Source of the DNA: Candidatus Falkowiibacteriota bacterium
GTDB taxonomy: Bacteria > Patescibacteriota > Patescibacteriia > Patescibacteriales > GWE2-39-37
Length of the DNA stretch: 7,265 nt
Assembly (NCBI GenBank): GCA_013335665.1
Contig: JAAXVE010000041.1
Coordinates: 1 to 7,265, forward strand
Direction: 5' to 3'
The notes beneath the pieces are model-generated. The model saw nothing but the letters and a program-made list of their open reading frames with translations, was not told where the DNA came from and made no database searches. The position numbers and the translations under genes are program-made. Positions 5,634-7,265 of the stretch are shown here, piece by piece. Position 1 is the first letter of the stretch. Each line of letters opens with the position of its first letter.

Positions 5634-5771
5634 ATCGAGAGAGATTGGCACTCTTGGTACAAAAGAATAAAAGTGCCTGCCGATAAGGCAGGAAAGCGGG
5701 TGGAACCGCGGGTCATTCTAAAAGGCTCGTCCCGAACATTTAATTAATTAAATGTTTAGGACGAGTTTTTT
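5634..5771 (+). ncRNA. Glycine T-box leader with ultrashort Stem I, transcriptional attenuator of glyS
   Basis: The T-box sequence at 5697-5710 (CGGGTGGAACCGCG) is close to canonical. Stem I is 5634-5641 paired with 5651-5658 (8 bp, two G·U), with a 9-nt loop AGATTGGCA. GGC (5647-5649) is a Gly codon followed by A, as in known specifiers. An A-rich linker leads to Stem III (CCTGCC 5676-5681 with GGCAGG 5687-5692). In the antiterminator, helix A1 is CGGG (5697-5700) with CCCG (5731-5734) and helix A2 is CGGGTC (5709-5714) with GGCTCG (5724-5729). The UGGA bulge (5701-5704) fits the UCCA end of tRNA-Gly. The antiterminator competes with the terminator at 5726-5771. In the known mechanism, uncharged tRNA-Gly stabilises the antiterminator and turns on the synthetase. 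The usual long Stem I with its tRNA-elbow platform is absent, as is Stem II. Confidence 0.9.
5726..5771 (+). terminator. Regulated terminator of the T-box leader
   Basis: CTCGTCC (5726-5732) pairs with GGACGAG (5759-5765). Above a 2x2 internal loop is a perfect 22-nt palindrome (5735-5756), and six T follow. The 5' strand of the lower stem supplies GGCTCG and CCCG of the antiterminator, so the two structures cannot coexist. Confidence 0.9.
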
Positions 5772-5791
5772 CGTCCTGACAAACGAACACC

Positions 5792-7189
5792 ATGGAACAA
5801 AAAACAATGGAAAAGATCGTTTCCCTGTGCAAACGCCGCGGTTTCGTATTTCCGGGTTCGGAAATCTACGGCGGTATGGCAAATTCTTGGGATTACGGCC
5901 CTTATGGCACCGAGTTAAAAAACAATATTGCTAAGACCTGGTGGAAGACCTTCGTGCAAGAGCGCGACGACATGGTCGGCTTGGATTCGGCCATCATCAC
6001 TAATCCGAAAGTCTGGGTAGCCTCAGGTCATGTGGCCAACTTCAACGATCCTTTGGTTGACTGTAAGGAGTGCAAGACCCGCCATCGCGGTGACAAGCTT
6101 CTTGAGGCCAAGATCGGTGTCGACGAGACTGCAGCCATTCCTTTTGACGAAGTTGGTAAGAAATTGAACGAACTGCAGATTGTCTGTCCTGATTGCGGCA
6201 AATCCAACTGGACCGATGCCCGCCGCTTCAACCTGCTGTTCGAAACCAACGTCGGCGTTTTGCAGGAAGCGAAGAATATCGCCTATTTACGTGGCGAAAC
6301 TGCCCAGGGCATTTTCATCAACTTTAAAAACGTAGTGCAGACAATGCGTAAGAAGCTGCCTTTCGGTATCGCTCAAGTCGGCAAGGCTTTCCGTAATGAG
6401 ATTACCCCGGGAAATTTTATTTTCCGTACGCGTGAATTTGAACAGATGGAAATCGAGTATTTTATTAAACCGCCGGAGAAAGAAGATGATTGGCGCAAGC
6501 CTTTTGAGGAGTTGCAAGGTCAGATCAAAGATTTCTTCGCCAGCAAACTTGGTTTATCCGAGGAAAAGATGCGCTGGCGTCGTCATGATGAGAATGAACG
6601 TTCGTTCTATTCTAAGGATACTTATGACGTCGAGTATGATTTTCCTTCGATCGGTTGGGGTGAGCTGCACGGTTTTGCCTATCGCACTGACTACGATTTA
6701 AAGCAGCATATCGAGCACTCCGGAGCAGATTTGCAGTATACCGATGACGAAGGCAACAAATTCGTTCCGCATTGCATCGAACCGTCTTTCGGCTTGACCA
6801 GAACTCTTTTGGCTGTGTTGTCCGAGGCTTACAACGAAGAAGAAGTGAAAGAGGGGGACGTACGCACCGTACTGAAATTTAAGCCGGCCTTGGCACCGAT
6901 CAAGGTGGCGGTCTTTCCTTTGCTTAAGAACAAGCCAGAGTTAGTCAGCAAGGCACGCGAAGTTTATGCCGATTTGAAAAAAGAATTGATGTGTGAATTC
7001 GATGATAATGGCAATGTTGGCAAGCGCTATCGCCGCCAGGATGAAATTGGTACCCCGTTCTGCGTCACTATCGACTTTGACACTTTGGAAAAAGGCGTAG
7101 TCACAGTGCGTGATCGCGATACGATGGAGCAGACATCTGTTAAGGTGGAAGATTTAAAGTGTTATTTGCAAGGAAAATTATCTGAATAG
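5792..7189 (+). CDS. glyS: Glycyl-tRNA synthetase, homodimeric class IIa type
   Basis: The enzyme charges tRNA-Gly with glycine using ATP, in the cytoplasm. The 465-residue product has the single-chain (α2) architecture rather than the α2β2 GlyQ/GlyS type. The N-terminal 'KRRGFVFPGSEIYGG' and 'WDYGPYG' (residues 14-38) are diagnostic. CxxC pairs at 91/94 and 132/135 could bind zinc in an insertion. 'RGETAQGIF' (168-175) is followed by motif 2 around 'FRNEITPGNFIFRTREFEQMEIEYF' (200-224; Arg201 and Arg214 in the usual places). Motif 3 is 'GLTRTLLAVL' (334-343). The anticodon-binding domain runs from about 368 to the end, with 'GKRYRRQDEIGTPFCVTID'. The ATG at 5792 has no Shine-Dalgarno sequence; an in-frame ATG at 5807 is an alternative, also without one. 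Expression is controlled by the T-box upstream, whose specifier and acceptor bulge both match tRNA-Gly. The gene is intact and monocistronic. Confidence 0.97.
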   Translation: MEQKTMEKIVSLCKRRGFVFPGSEIYGGMANSWDYGPYGTELKNNIAKTWWKTFVQERDDMVGLDSAIITNPKVWVASGHVANFNDPLVDCKECKTRHRGDKLLEAKIGVDETAAIPFDEVGKKLNELQIVCPDCGKSNWTDARRFNLLFETNVGVLQEAKNIAYLRGETAQGIFINFKNVVQTMRKKLPFGIAQVGKAFRNEITPGNFIFRTREFEQMEIEYFIKPPEKEDDWRKPFEELQGQIKDFFASKLGLSEEKMRWRRHDENERSFYSKDTYDVEYDFPSIGWGELHGFAYRTDYDLKQHIEHSGADLQYTDDEGNKFVPHCIEPSFGLTRTLLAVLSEAYNEEEVKEGDVRTVLKFKPALAPIKVAVFPLLKNKPELVSKAREVYADLKKELMCEFDDNGNVGKRYRRQDEIGTPFCVTIDFDTLEKGVVTVRDRDTMEQTSVKVEDLKCYLQGKLSE

Positions 7190-7201
7190 TACTTAATCAT
7201 T

Positions 7202-7232
7202 AAAAGAGGCGGCAATGTGCCGCCTCTTTTTT
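7202..7232 (+). terminator. Intrinsic terminator of glyS
   Basis: GAGGCGGC (7206-7213) pairs with GCCGCCTC (7219-7226) over a 5-nt loop. It is flanked by four A and six T, starts 12 nt after the stop, and could also work on the minus strand. Confidence 0.93.
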
Positions 7233-7236
7233 ATAC

Positions 7237-7264
7237 AAAAAGGCTGAGATTTGGAGGCTCAGCC
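7237..7264 (-). terminator. Minus-strand intrinsic terminator for a convergent gene beyond the right edge
   Basis: Read on the minus strand, GGCTGAG (7264-7258) pairs with CTCAGCC (7248-7242) over a 9-nt loop and is followed by five T (7241-7237). On the + strand no T-run follows within the window. A minus-strand gene ending just outside the window is the simplest reading. Confidence 0.6.
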
Positions 7265-7265
7265 A

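Noticed and set aside
5752..5934. Short + strand frame starting inside the T-box terminator
   Set aside because: Its start lies in the terminator stem and it overlaps glyS in another frame; the product is a frame-shifted copy of the glyS N-terminus.
1..7265. CRISPR arrays, tRNA or rRNA genes, insertion sequences or phage genes
   Set aside because: No short regularly spaced repeats, no tRNA-like fold, no transposase or integrase frame was seen on either strand.

Overview
The window looks like chromosome from an uncultivated Patescibacteria/CPR bacterium, most likely of the Parcubacteria type. This is inferred from architecture, not from a database search. The main clue is the first protein: a Sec-exported mosaic of β-propeller, Ig-like/FN3 and thrombospondin-like modules, ending in paired 'AWYINP…YYLGRP.DAF.VMR.LG.G' repeats that I associate with CPR surface proteins. 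Other clues are compact intergenic spaces and moderate GC content. TGA ends two genes and no gene needs TGA read as an amino acid, so the standard bacterial code fits. All genes are on the + strand.

Positions 2-3568 hold the 3' part of a giant surface-protein gene of more than 1180 codons; its first codons lie outside the window. A regulatory spacer follows (3569-3704). A TTGACT-17-TATTAT promoter there lies inside a 20-bp imperfect inverted repeat, and a second dyad sits in the 5' leader. This promoter appears to drive a three-gene operon (3705-5560) of small secreted proteins, each with its own good ribosome binding site. The first two are paralogues with two FN3-like domains each. The third has one such domain. 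A strong intrinsic terminator (5566-5597) closes the operon.

The next promoter (TTGACA-17-TATATT) starts one base after that terminator's T-tract. It drives a glycyl-tRNA synthetase gene of the homodimeric class IIa type (5792-7189) through a T-box leader (5634-5771). The T-box has the canonical T-box sequence, a UGGA acceptor-binding bulge that fits tRNA-Gly (U73), mutually exclusive antiterminator and terminator, and a GGC (Gly) triplet. Stem I, however, is only an 8-bp hairpin with GGC in its 9-nt terminal loop. The predicted transcription start coincides with the first base of that hairpin, so no room is left for a normal Stem I. This ultrashort transcriptional glycine T-box is the most notable element in the window.

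Downstream are the glyS terminator (7202-7232) and, at the right edge, a hairpin that reads as a terminator on the minus strand, implying a convergent neighbour beyond the window. Two themes share the window. One is FN3-rich exported proteins, probably used for cell-surface contact or attachment (inference). The other is a housekeeping aminoacyl-tRNA synthetase controlled by uncharged tRNA-Gly. Nothing visible links them functionally beyond adjacency.
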